Below are positions 57,008 through 64,000 of a DNA stretch of 64,000 bases, one piece after another (positions within the stretch are counted from its first letter, which is position 1; each line of letters opens with the position of its first letter). The stretch is taken from positions 372,001-436,000 of the forward strand of contig CAVYGO010000003.1 of the NCBI GenBank assembly GCA_963768085.1. Direction: 5' to 3'. Position numbers and translations under genes: made by a program. This stretch comes from Pukyongia sp963768085 (GTDB taxonomy: Bacteria > Bacteroidota > Bacteroidia > Flavobacteriales > Flavobacteriaceae). The notes beneath the pieces are model-generated. The model saw nothing but the letters and a program-made list of their open reading frames with translations. It was not told where the DNA came from and did not search any database.

Positions 57008-59632
57008 TTATTTCACAATAATTTTTGCAGTTTGGTATGCGCGAGATGACTGATCTCCCATCTGAACAAAATATACCCCTGCTGAAGCATAAGACATATC
57101 CAGATTGTACACATAACGATCACCTTCTTTCTCAATATTGTTGAAAGCCAATGTCTGACCTAACTGATTATAGATCCGAATTGAGGCCACACCATCGAAA
57201 GGTGTTACTAAACTAATCTCGAATTGTTTGTTTGGTTTGGTAACCACAAGAAGCTGTGAATCTGCCAATTTGTTGTCATCAATTCCAAGAGTACCAATAT
57301 TCGCAGTATAGTCTTCCGTTTCACCAAACTGTGAAGTAGCACATGCATCTGCCGGTACCGGAGCATTCCAGTTAGATTTTGCACGCATTCTGTGCATTCC
57401 TGTGGTAGCGGCTGCCGGAACAACCAGGTCGAAAGTTTCGGTATAACTACCTGCCGCCTGTCCGTCTGCGATCTCGTAGTTATCTACTACAAGTTCGTTT
57501 GCTGTAAAAGTACCATCGTCGTTATAGTCGATCCAAACAGAAACGAACTGATCGCCATAACCCGTTGTTACCGTAAGATCGTAAGTAGTTGCGGGAGCTA
57601 AGTTAGCTACCTGAGCCGTGAAATCTGCATATCCTTCACATCCGGATGGATTATTGATCTCAGCAACAGAGAATAACTGGAATCCATCACCGAACGAACA
57701 ATCTGCCGAAGGCATACAATAGAGAGTACCATTGGTAACAGTCTTCATCGCTGTATCGTTCGCAGTGTTAGAATCCCCTGCTAAATTGGTTCTTGCTTCA
57801 ATGTCATAGGATCCCGGAGCAGATAGATCTGCAGTCTGAGCAAAAGTGTATTGCTCCACAGTTCCCGCAACGATGGTACCACTGTAATTCTCTACCACCG
57901 CAGTACCACCGTCAATGGTGTACTGAACTTCAGGATTTGTAATATCATTACTTCCGAAGTTACGGATAGATACAACAATGTCCTCGGTAGCTGTAAGAAC
58001 ACCATCAACAGGCTGATCGATACTGATCATACCAATATCGTTTGGTTGTGGCGGCGCTAATTGAAACGCCCCTATAATTCCTTTTCTTCCCGGACTGATA
58101 TATTCATTGATAAACCAGAAGTCCGTGCCGTTTGAAGGATCGATCGTCATTTTATTGTAATCACAGTATCTCAAATTAGGTACGTTGTTTGTGGAGACGC
58201 CTATTTGCTCTTCTATAACAGTCATAGTGCCTAACGGATCACCATCAAATCTTCCTGTATAGTAAGATCCTACTCTGAAGTTTGTTGGATTCGGCGTTGT
58301 TGGCCCTGCCATGGCAGAATATCCTAAAGCAATGTTACCGCTATCATCCATGATCATACTCGCCATCCAGGCGTGCTTACCATCGGGAGACGTATGAGTT
58401 CCTTCCTGGTAAAGTGTCCAGGGTTGGCCATCTCCAGGCTGACGCCATTCCATCCAGCGAACTCCGGCCAATTCTCCAGCACCCCCATCGGTGTCTACAG
58501 TAAAATTGAAAATCGCAGAGTTATGCCCGCCAAACTTTCTGAATTGTGCCATATTCATCACTGTATTCTGTACGGCGTCGATATCCTGGCCACCTCCCGG
58601 TTGAGAAAGGTTGGAGAAGCTACCTCCGTCGAACACACTAATAAATGGAGCTACGGCAATTTGAGTTGCAGCCGAAATGGTTGAGTTCCCAATAGTAGCC
58701 CAATCCATATTCACAGACCAGTATTTCACGTGGTCGGTTGCTATACCACCAAAGGCATCATCCTGTAGGAACACCACTGTGGCATCACCGGCAGCAGGCA
58801 TAATTCCGTCACTAACATTTAAAAATTGTGCACTAAAGAATGGGGTTGTTCCCGCAATTCCGGGTAAGTTAAAAGAGGCGATCTGTGCCGCCGGGTTTCC
58901 GGCAAGCATCTCATCTCTCTCTAGAGCGAAGACTTTATTACTTCCCTGGGTGTTTTGAGTCATATAATAACCATCGCTCCATACAGAAAGCTTTTGATAA
59001 TCGTTAAACGATTGAGAATATACATTCCATCCGGCGGTCATCGGGTTAGGCCCATCAGATACTGCTATCGACTGGCCGGCTCCTAGAAATGTGAGAACCC
59101 ATCGATCTGCAGCTGTATCGTAGGTAACTGTTAAGTCACAACAACCACTTCCTGGAAATATCGCAGGGTTTGGAGCAGTAGGCCCCATAAGCACATTACC
59201 ATTCTTATCGTAGATAGCAAAGGCAGTGTTCCATGTTACTAAAACGTGATTCGGTCCAACCGCCATTGTGGGATCAGTAGGGCTAGAGCTCGAGGAATAC
59301 GCATCGAACACTAAAAATGGAGCTGCTGATCGTATAGATTGAGCGTCCGGATGTGGATTTGCCGCAAGGTAATCATCCCATGATTGAGGATCTTTACCTA
59401 TTACAACTTGTGGTCTAAGGGATCTTTTGTCTTGTGCTTCCCTTGGAGTTTCATCAGGTCGGGTAAGTTCAGCTTTTCTGGAAGCCAGTGATGGAACATG
59501 GATCATAGATTCGAATGTTCCGACATAAGTTGGACCTTGGGGTTCATTTGGCACAGGGTCATTTACCTGTGCAGTAAGCGTCATTGATAATACACAGAAT
59601 ATCAGCAATGAGAAGTAAGTTTTAAACTTCAT
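57008..59632 (-). CDS. T9SS-secreted protein with CARDB-like and GEVED domains
   Basis: An 874-residue secreted protein. The signal is MKFKTYFSLLIFCVLSMTLTAQ. The first 500 residues look like a WD/propeller-like beta domain (AAPFLVFDAYSSSSSPTDPT, 20; VGPNHVLVTWNTAFAIYDKNG). A CARDB-like domain (about 515-610) and a GEVED domain (about 640-775; WIDYNDDGTFTANELVVDN and FGETEDYTANIG) follow. The C-terminus is a T9SS type A domain (ASIRIYNQLGQTLAFNNIEK, 20; SYASAGVYFVQMG; AKIIVK). It should be exported through the type IX system, whose accessory genes gldD and gldE are in this window. Function is unknown; adhesion or extracellular digestion are both possible. Confidence 0.9.
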   Translation of the reverse strand: MKFKTYFSLLIFCVLSMTLTAQVNDPVPNEPQGPTYVGTFESMIHVPSLASRKAELTRPDETPREAQDKRSLRPQVVIGKDPQSWDDYLAANPHPDAQSIRSAAPFLVFDAYSSSSSPTDPTMAVGPNHVLVTWNTAFAIYDKNGNVLMGPTAPNPAIFPGSGCCDLTVTYDTAADRWVLTFLGAGQSIAVSDGPNPMTAGWNVYSQSFNDYQKLSVWSDGYYMTQNTQGSNKVFALERDEMLAGNPAAQIASFNLPGIAGTTPFFSAQFLNVSDGIMPAAGDATVVFLQDDAFGGIATDHVKYWSVNMDWATIGNSTISAATQIAVAPFISVFDGGSFSNLSQPGGGQDIDAVQNTVMNMAQFRKFGGHNSAIFNFTVDTDGGAGELAGVRWMEWRQPGDGQPWTLYQEGTHTSPDGKHAWMASMIMDDSGNIALGYSAMAGPTTPNPTNFRVGSYYTGRFDGDPLGTMTVIEEQIGVSTNNVPNLRYCDYNKMTIDPSNGTDFWFINEYISPGRKGIIGAFQLAPPQPNDIGMISIDQPVDGVLTATEDIVVSIRNFGSNDITNPEVQYTIDGGTAVVENYSGTIVAGTVEQYTFAQTADLSAPGSYDIEARTNLAGDSNTANDTAMKTVTNGTLYCMPSADCSFGDGFQLFSVAEINNPSGCEGYADFTAQVANLAPATTYDLTVTTGYGDQFVSVWIDYNDDGTFTANELVVDNYEIADGQAAGSYTETFDLVVPAAATTGMHRMRAKSNWNAPVPADACATSQFGETEDYTANIGTLGIDDNKLADSQLLVVTKPNKQFEISLVTPFDGVASIRIYNQLGQTLAFNNIEKEGDRYVYNLDMSYASAGVYFVQMGDQSSRAYQTAKIIVK

Positions 59633-59880
59633 TTCGATAGTTTTTTAGTTAAATTTGTATTAAAGTCTATAAAATTACTATCATTATTTGAATTATCAAT
59701 ACAGATTAGAAAGAAAAAATATATTTTATAATACTGTATACCAAGGTTTTATAATATATAATCCCTACTTAACTAATAGGTTAATATAAGTAATGCGATT
59801 TCTTAAAAGTCTTATAAAGAAATTAAAAGGCACATTATTTGTACTTTTCCCTCCAAATAATAACACTTAAAACAAGTACC
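59633..59880. other. AT-rich intergenic region with TTTTATAATA direct repeats
   Basis: This 248-nt stretch separates two divergent genes. It is very AT-rich and contains TTTTATAATA twice (59724-59733 and 59747-59756, 23 bp apart). No gene, RNA or clear TAnnTTTG box is visible; TACTTTTC near 59841 is the closest match toward the lipoprotein gene. Confidence 0.4.
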
Positions 59881-60246
59881 ATGATTTTTATTAGAACCTT
59901 TCTGGCTTTGCTCACATTGACGATACTATCTTGCAATTCCAGCGCAAAGACCACCGAAGAAAACGTAACTGAAAATACCTCCGAGATGAAGATGGAAGCA
60001 ATGAAAATGAAAGAAGCGGGCTTTATGAGCGGAACCATTGTATATTCAGAGACTGAAGGCGATTGCCCATATACCATTGACGTGGATAGCGATGATTATA
60101 AATATATGTTCGATCCAATCAACCTGGATGAAAGTTATAAAAAAGACGGTATGAAGATCTGGTTCAAATTCGGCGGCCTTCGAATGGCAAATCGATGTGT
60201 AAAAGCGAATCCGGTGAATATCCTTGAAATACAGGAGAGAATGTAA
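59881..60246 (+). CDS. small hypothetical lipoprotein
   Basis: A 121-residue lipoprotein. The signal MIFIRTFLALLTLTILSC has a lipobox and Cys18, followed by NSSAKTTEENVTENTSEMKM. A Met/Lys/Glu-rich spacer (MKMEAMKMKEAG) leads into a short domain with TIVYSETEGDCPYTIDVD and a C-terminal KANPVNILEIQERM; it has two Cys in the domain (DCPY and NRCVK). The ATG at 59881 is preferred because it heads the signal; an upstream in-frame codon would add residues with no signal logic. I do not recognise the family. It converges on glyS, and a long hairpin at 60278-60313 lies between them. Confidence 0.75.
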   Translation: MIFIRTFLALLTLTILSCNSSAKTTEENVTENTSEMKMEAMKMKEAGFMSGTIVYSETEGDCPYTIDVDSDDYKYMFDPINLDESYKKDGMKIWFKFGGLRMANRCVKANPVNILEIQERM

Positions 60247-60277
60247 TTTCCAGGCTTAAATTAAGCTAATGACATTT

Positions 60278-60313
60278 AAAGAGTGGTTACCTTTATTCGG
60301 GTAACCACTCTTT
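60278..60313. terminator. 14-bp hairpin at the end of glyS and the lipoprotein gene
   Basis: AAAGAGTGGTTACC pairs perfectly with GGTAACCACTCTTT (14 bp) around TTTATTCG. The glyS stop codon is in the loop and the last glyS codons form one arm. T tracts are short, so it may act as an RNA end-protecting stem as well as a terminator for both convergent genes. Confidence 0.8.
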
Positions 60314-61831
60314 GTATGAAATACTGTTTTTTAAGTGTTTTGATACTTCGGCGATAGGGATTCGCTGTTGTTCCATAGTATCTCGGTCGCGCAAGGTGAC
60401 TGTCTGGTCTTCTTTGGTTTGATGATCCACGGTTATGCAAAACGGCGTACCGGCAGCATCTTGTCTGCGATATCTTCTTCCCACCGCGTCTTTTTCGTCA
60501 TAGATCACATTGAGGTCCCATTTTAGTTCGTCTATTATTTCATGTGCGATATCCGGAAGTCCGTCTTTTTTCACCAGGGGTAGCACCGCTGCTTTCACCG
60601 GGGCTAAAATTGCCGGTAAACGCAATACAGTACGAACGCTTCCATCTTCCAATGTTTCATCCTGAAGGGAAGTACTTAACACAGCAAGAAACATTCTATC
60701 GAGACCAATGGAAGTTTCCACAACATAGGGTACATAGCTTTCATTCATTTCGGGATCGAAGAATTGTAATTTCTTCCCGGAATATTCCTCATGTGCTTTT
60801 AAGTCGAAATCCGTACGGGAATGAATTCCCTCCAGTTCTTTAAATCCGAAAGGAAAATTGAATTCAATATCGGTTGCTGCATTTGCATAGTGTGCTACTT
60901 TTTCATGATCGTGAAAACGGTAGTTCTCTTCTCCCAGTCCAAGGGAAAGGTGCCATTTAAGCCTCATGTCCTTCCAGTATTCATACCATTTCATTTCCTC
61001 TCCTGGGCGTACGAAGAATTGCATCTCCATTTGCTCAAATTCCCGCATCCTGAATATAAACTGCCTGGCTACGATCTCATTCCTGAATGCCTTTCCAGTT
61101 TGGGCAATTCCGAATGGTATCTTCATACGTCCTGATTTCTGAACATTGAGGAAATTCACAAAGATTCCCTGGGCCGTTTCCGGTCTTAAATATAAATTCG
61201 TAGCACTTTCAGCAGAAGCGCCCAGTTTAGTTCCAAACATCAAATTGAACTGTCGAACCTCGGTCCAGTTTCTGCTTCCCGATACGGGATCTGCTATTTC
61301 CAATTCTTCTATGAGTGTTTTCACACCGGCCAGATCCTCAGCTTCTAGCAACCGCGCCATGCGGTCCAGTATCTCCTGTTTTTGCTGTCGGTATCTAAGA
61401 ACTCTGGGGTTGGTAGTCACAAACTGATCTTCATCGAAGTCGTCGCCAAAGCGCTTTTTAGCTTTTGCAATCTCCTTTTTAGCTTTGTTCTCCAATTTTT
61501 CGGCATGATCTTCAACAAGAACATCGGCCCGATAGCGTTTTTTAGAATCCTTGTTATCAATAAGCGGATCGTTAAAGGCATCCACATGCCCTGAGGCCTT
61601 CCATGTTGTTGGATGCATAAGGATAGCAGCATCGATACCAACGATGTTCTGATGCATATATACCATACTTCGCCACCAGTATTCACGGATGTTGTTCTTA
61701 AGTTCAACCCCTTGCTGGCCGTAATCGTACACTGCGCTCAGGCCGTCGTATATTTCACTCGACCCGAATATATATCCATACTCTTTAGCATGGGATATTA
61801 CCTTCTTAAATTGATCTTCATTGTTTGCCAT
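60293..61831 (-). CDS. glyS: glycine--tRNA ligase (single-chain type)
   Basis: A 512-residue class II synthetase of the homodimeric type, charging tRNA-Gly. The start MANNEDQFKKVISHAKEYGY (20) and FGSSEIYDGLSAVYDYGQQG (20) are typical. Motif 2 is FRNEIVARQFIFRMREFEQM (20), and the C-terminal anticodon-binding domain contains LAPVKAAVLPLVKKDGLPDI. The single-chain form is the one used by Bacteroidota. The last codons are inside a 14-bp hairpin. The promoter box TATTTTTG ends 4 nt before the ATG and lies inside the T tract of the upstream terminator. Confidence 0.98.
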   Translation of the reverse strand: MANNEDQFKKVISHAKEYGYIFGSSEIYDGLSAVYDYGQQGVELKNNIREYWWRSMVYMHQNIVGIDAAILMHPTTWKASGHVDAFNDPLIDNKDSKKRYRADVLVEDHAEKLENKAKKEIAKAKKRFGDDFDEDQFVTTNPRVLRYRQQKQEILDRMARLLEAEDLAGVKTLIEELEIADPVSGSRNWTEVRQFNLMFGTKLGASAESATNLYLRPETAQGIFVNFLNVQKSGRMKIPFGIAQTGKAFRNEIVARQFIFRMREFEQMEMQFFVRPGEEMKWYEYWKDMRLKWHLSLGLGEENYRFHDHEKVAHYANAATDIEFNFPFGFKELEGIHSRTDFDLKAHEEYSGKKLQFFDPEMNESYVPYVVETSIGLDRMFLAVLSTSLQDETLEDGSVRTVLRLPAILAPVKAAVLPLVKKDGLPDIAHEIIDELKWDLNVIYDEKDAVGRRYRRQDAAGTPFCITVDHQTKEDQTVTLRDRDTMEQQRIPIAEVSKHLKNSISYKEWLPE

Positions 61832-61835
61832 AGCG

Positions 61836-61843
61836 CAAAAATA
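61836..61843 (-). promoter_or_regulatory. TAnnTTTG promoter box of glyS
   Basis: TATTTTTG, then CGCT, then the glyS ATG, so the mRNA is predicted to be leaderless. The box is also part of the T tract of the terminator at 61847-61875. Confidence 0.55.
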
Positions 61844-61846
61844 AAA

Positions 61847-61875
61847 AAACCGCTACGATAACATCATAGCGGTTT
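61847..61875 (-). terminator. terminator after the coiled-coil protein gene
   Basis: AAACCGCTA pairs with TAGCGGTTT around an 11-nt loop; on the minus strand TTTTATTTTTG follows. The T tract merges with the glyS promoter box. Confidence 0.85.
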
Positions 61876-61895
61876 ACTTTTTTTAAAAGTTCTTT

Positions 61896-62777
61896 TTATT
61901 TCAACTCCATAGCTGAAGTTGCTATTTGCTTAGACCCATCAAAAACGTTGATGGTATATCGCCCTTCTATCAGGTCTTCTTCCAAAGCATCGACAAGGAT
62001 ACAAACATCCAGTTCTTCATTCTCATAATATACTTTGGTTAGCTCACTATAATTAAGAGTGGCCTCATCAAATTCCATGGTGGCTTTCTTTCCAAGCAAG
62101 TTATTTTTAGGGTTGATAACCTGAACATACAATAACCGATCGCCTTTTTCCGCAATATTATTTGGTGTTAACGTAAAGCAGGCGCGAACCTTGTCTGCTC
62201 TGCTCGACCTTCTGGTGTCCACAATCTTTCCACTACTTCTGATAATGACAGCCTCACCTCTTAAGTCGACGGCATTTACAACTGATCCTATCTTAATGGT
62301 CTCTGCCATGGCAACATTCTGTTCACTCACAGAATCTACCACACGTATTGTTTCGTTCAAGACTACGTTAGTACTATCACGCTCCATTGCGAGTAATTTA
62401 TTGGCGGCAATTAAGCTATCTGCCTTTCTAAATAGAATTTTTCGTTCTTGTTTCAATCGTCCGATCTCAACCTTATATCGCTGAATTAAAGCCACGTTCG
62501 CATCCGCGTCTTTTACGGAATCAAGCAATAATTCAATGCGCTCACGTGCCGCAAGTAAGTCTTTGTCCTTAAGTTCGTTGTCCTGAATAACCTCGTCATA
62601 ATTAGCGATGAGGTCTTCAAGTTCACTTTCAATATCTGATTTTTGCTGTTCTAATCCACTTACCGTATTTTTACTATCGTTGTAAAGTGTAACGGTGTAG
62701 ACGGCAAGTGCTATTAGCAAAGCGGACAGGATACCAATTAGTACTTTGAATTTAGTACTGCTGTTTTCAGTAGTCAT
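61896..62777 (-). CDS. membrane-anchored coiled-coil protein
   Basis: A 293-residue protein with one N-terminal membrane helix (about 10-29, VLIGILSALLIALAVYTVTL, 20) and no cleavage site, so it should be a bitopic inner-membrane protein. Residues 33-145 are a heptad coiled coil rich in Glu, Lys, Leu and Asp (SGLEQQKSDIESELEDLIAN, 20). The last 130 residues are a beta-rich domain (RSSRADKVRACFTLTPNN, LLYVQVINPKNNLLGKKA). I recall similar proteins in Flavobacteriia without known function. A TACTTTTG box lies 30 nt upstream at 62807-62814. It is divergent from comF. Confidence 0.8.
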   Translation of the reverse strand: MTTENSSTKFKVLIGILSALLIALAVYTVTLYNDSKNTVSGLEQQKSDIESELEDLIANYDEVIQDNELKDKDLLAARERIELLLDSVKDADANVALIQRYKVEIGRLKQERKILFRKADSLIAANKLLAMERDSTNVVLNETIRVVDSVSEQNVAMAETIKIGSVVNAVDLRGEAVIIRSSGKIVDTRRSSRADKVRACFTLTPNNIAEKGDRLLYVQVINPKNNLLGKKATMEFDEATLNYSELTKVYYENEELDVCILVDALEEDLIEGRYTINVFDGSKQIATSAMELK

Positions 62778-62806
62778 AGGAATAAATTTAGTTTAGGTTT
62801 GTTACA

Positions 62807-62814
62807 CAAAAGTA
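62807..62814 (-). promoter_or_regulatory. TAnnTTTG promoter box of the coiled-coil protein gene
   Basis: TACTTTTG on the minus strand, 29 nt before the ATG at 62777, giving a leader of about 23 nt. Confidence 0.5.
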
Positions 62815-62865
62815 ATACTGTGCTTCAGATACTTGCGTTTATAAAATGATAAATTTACTTAAAAT

Positions 62866-63528
62866 ATGTTAAATCTCTTATTTCCAAAGATATGTCATGG
62901 GTGTTCAGAGGTATTACAAAGCACTGAAAATGTTCTATGTACTGCCTGTCGACATGAACTTCCATTAGCCGCACATCATCTTAGCGGAAGTGATAGTATG
63001 AAAGGTATTTTTTACGGTCGTGTTCCTGTTGAGAATGCAACGGCTCTACTTAGGTTTCAAAAAAAAGGCATTACCCAGCGATTACTGCATAACTTGAAAT
63101 ATCGTGGGCAGCAGGAAATTAGTGATTTTCTAGGAGAGTGGTTAGGTGCTGAACTGGCCGAAAATGAAGATTTTAAGAAAATTGATGTGGTAATCCCGGT
63201 GCCTTTGCACAAAAAGAAACTAAGAATTCGGGGATTTAACCAGGTAGCTGGCTTCGGAAAACAGATTGCCCGGTCGTTGGGTGTCGAATTCCGTGAAGAT
63301 ATATTACTGAAAATCACTAAAACCCGCTCCCAGGTCTTGAAGAAAAGATTGACCCGTTTTCAGTCGGAACAGATTTTCAGCCTAGACCATGCCGATCTTT
63401 TATACAATAAGCACGTTCTGCTGGTGGACGATATCGTTACCACAGGTGCCACCCTTGAGAATTGTGCCACCCAGTTGATGAACAAAACGAATGCGAGACT
63501 TAGTCTGGCCACTATGGCCATCGCATAA
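62866..63528 (+). CDS. comF: ComF family phosphoribosyltransferase-like protein
   Basis: A 220-residue ComF protein, a family with a phosphoribosyltransferase fold that supports natural transformation, probably in handling internalised DNA. The N-terminus has the zinc ribbon ICHGCSEVL and LCTACRHELP (two Cys pairs). The PRPP-binding motif is VLLVDDIVTTGATLENC near the C-terminus, and IPVPLHKKKLRIRGFNQ is the other family signature. Length is typical. Whether this strain is competent is not known. The next gene starts 23 nt downstream with its own promoter box. Confidence 0.95.
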   Translation: MLNLLFPKICHGCSEVLQSTENVLCTACRHELPLAAHHLSGSDSMKGIFYGRVPVENATALLRFQKKGITQRLLHNLKYRGQQEISDFLGEWLGAELAENEDFKKIDVVIPVPLHKKKLRIRGFNQVAGFGKQIARSLGVEFREDILLKITKTRSQVLKKRLTRFQSEQIFSLDHADLLYNKHVLLVDDIVTTGATLENCATQLMNKTNARLSLATMAIA

Positions 63529-63538
63529 AAACTTTAGC

Positions 63539-63546
63539 TATTTTTG
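63539..63546 (+). promoter_or_regulatory. TAnnTTTG promoter box of the Big_5 lipoprotein gene
   Basis: TATTTTTG, then TAGCC, then the ATG at 63552; a predicted leaderless start. Confidence 0.55.
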
Positions 63547-63551
63547 TAGCC

Positions 63552-64000
63552 ATGAAGCGACGCCTCTATCTTATTCCTTTCGTATTTGTTGGTATACTGC
63601 TGATGGCCAATTGTGCGAAAAAAGGGAGACCAAGCGGAGGTCCCAGAGATACTATCCCCCCGGTAATTGTTCGGAGTACGCCGGAAAATTTCACGACTAA
63701 CTTCAATGAAACCGAAATTCGAATCTATTTCGACGAATATATAAAGTTGAAGGACCTAAGCGAAAATCTTATCATTTCCCCTCCATTGGAGTATAACCCG
63801 GTCATCACGCCACTCAATACCTCTAAAATGCTCCGGGTCCGAATATTGGATACCCTGGCCGAGAATACAACCTACTCCCTTAACTTTGGGAAGAGTATTG
63901 TTGACAATAACGAAGAGAATGAATTTGAATTTTTTAAATATGTCTTTTCAACCGGCGATTATATTGATAGCCTGAAAGTAACCGGTACTATTCGAGATGC
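63552..64000 (+). CDS. lipoprotein with N-terminal Big_5 (SbsA Ig-like) domain, partial
   Basis: The first 149 residues of a gene cut by the window end. The signal MKRRLYLIPFVFVGILLMANC has a lipobox with Cys21 and is followed by AKKGRPSGGPRDTIPPVIV. An Ig-like domain follows (about 38-135): RSTPENFTTNFNETEIRIYF (20), FDEYIKLKDLSENLIISPPL (20), and TYSLNFGKSIVDNNEENEF, the pattern of Big_5/SbsA Ig-like domains in flavobacterial lipoproteins with this GGPRDTIPP start. Such proteins are usually 500 residues or more. The rest and the exact function lie outside the window. Confidence 0.88.
   Translation, partial: MKRRLYLIPFVFVGILLMANCAKKGRPSGGPRDTIPPVIVRSTPENFTTNFNETEIRIYFDEYIKLKDLSENLIISPPLEYNPVITPLNTSKMLRVRILDTLAENTTYSLNFGKSIVDNNEENEFEFFKYVFSTGDYIDSLKVTGTIRD

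Overview
This 64 kb window looks like ordinary chromosome of a gliding member of the Flavobacteriia (phylum Bacteroidota), probably Flavobacteriaceae. Several lines agree: the mutY-ssb-gldE-gldD gliding-motility cluster, three proteins with type IX secretion (T9SS) type A C-terminal domains, two TonB-dependent receptors, many short lipoproteins (DUF4270, Big_5-like, FN3), ribosomal protein L21 with a long C-terminal extension, a bacterial geranylgeranylglyceryl-phosphate synthase, and promoters of the Bacteroidota type (TTG, 17-23 nt, TAnnTTTG) instead of sigma-70 type. I see no rRNA, tRNA, CRISPR array, insertion sequence, prophage or plasmid gene. No stretch above 300 bases lacks a gene or regulatory element.

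Layout. 1-3117 (minus strand): start of a secreted protein, an MscS channel, aat, a DUF3127 OB-fold protein with an SSB-like tail, a flavin reductase. 3242-6175: an orphan histidine kinase coupled to a zinc-ribbon membrane protein, then greA-HIT, then a lipoprotein. 6172-13015 (minus strand): a tightly overlapped operon (phosphopantetheinyl transferase, pcrB, pnuC, NadR-like kinase, DUF4301, arfB), followed by a TPP riboswitch with its own terminator that controls a TonB-dependent receptor. 13094-15710: ahcY convergent with rplU-rpmA. 15839-20828: DUF4199, an EamA exporter, gldD, gldE, ssb, mutY. 20957-23738: HU, a 29-residue basic protein, RNase G, recX. 23827-28523: a T9SS cargo protein, a JmjC-like cupin protein, an FN3 lipoprotein, a Coa1-like protein, a GNAT and ACR3. 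28630-30438: atpD-atpC. 30684-34956: a TonB receptor with an SGNH lipoprotein. 35127-37585: a class IV aminotransferase/sulfotransferase pair and an autoregulated membrane protein/XRE pair. 37593-46892: glmS, DUF4270 and a half-length GT5 protein, divergent from panC-panD-flippase-like-esterase-like-radA. 46894-59632: a frameshifted T9SS adhesin-like gene, an aldo/keto reductase, an OmpA lipoprotein, xth, a very large outer-membrane protein and a T9SS GEVED protein. 59881-64000: a lipoprotein, glyS, a coiled-coil protein, comF and the start of a Big_5 lipoprotein.

Most interesting signals: (1) the TPP riboswitch, whose alternative pairing can be read directly; (2) at least six genes whose TAnnTTTG promoter box lies 4-6 nt before the start codon, which implies leaderless mRNAs; (3) a DUF3127 protein ending in the same DDLPF tip as SSB; (4) a membrane protein/XRE operon whose promoter is embedded in a 15-bp direct repeat and a palindrome; (5) a split version of the sulfotransferase-aminotransferase fusion; (6) hairpins at the predicted 5' ends of the greA, rplU and ahcY mRNAs; (7) a single-base frameshift in a large T9SS protein gene. 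Names rest on motif and family recognition by eye; no database search was run.
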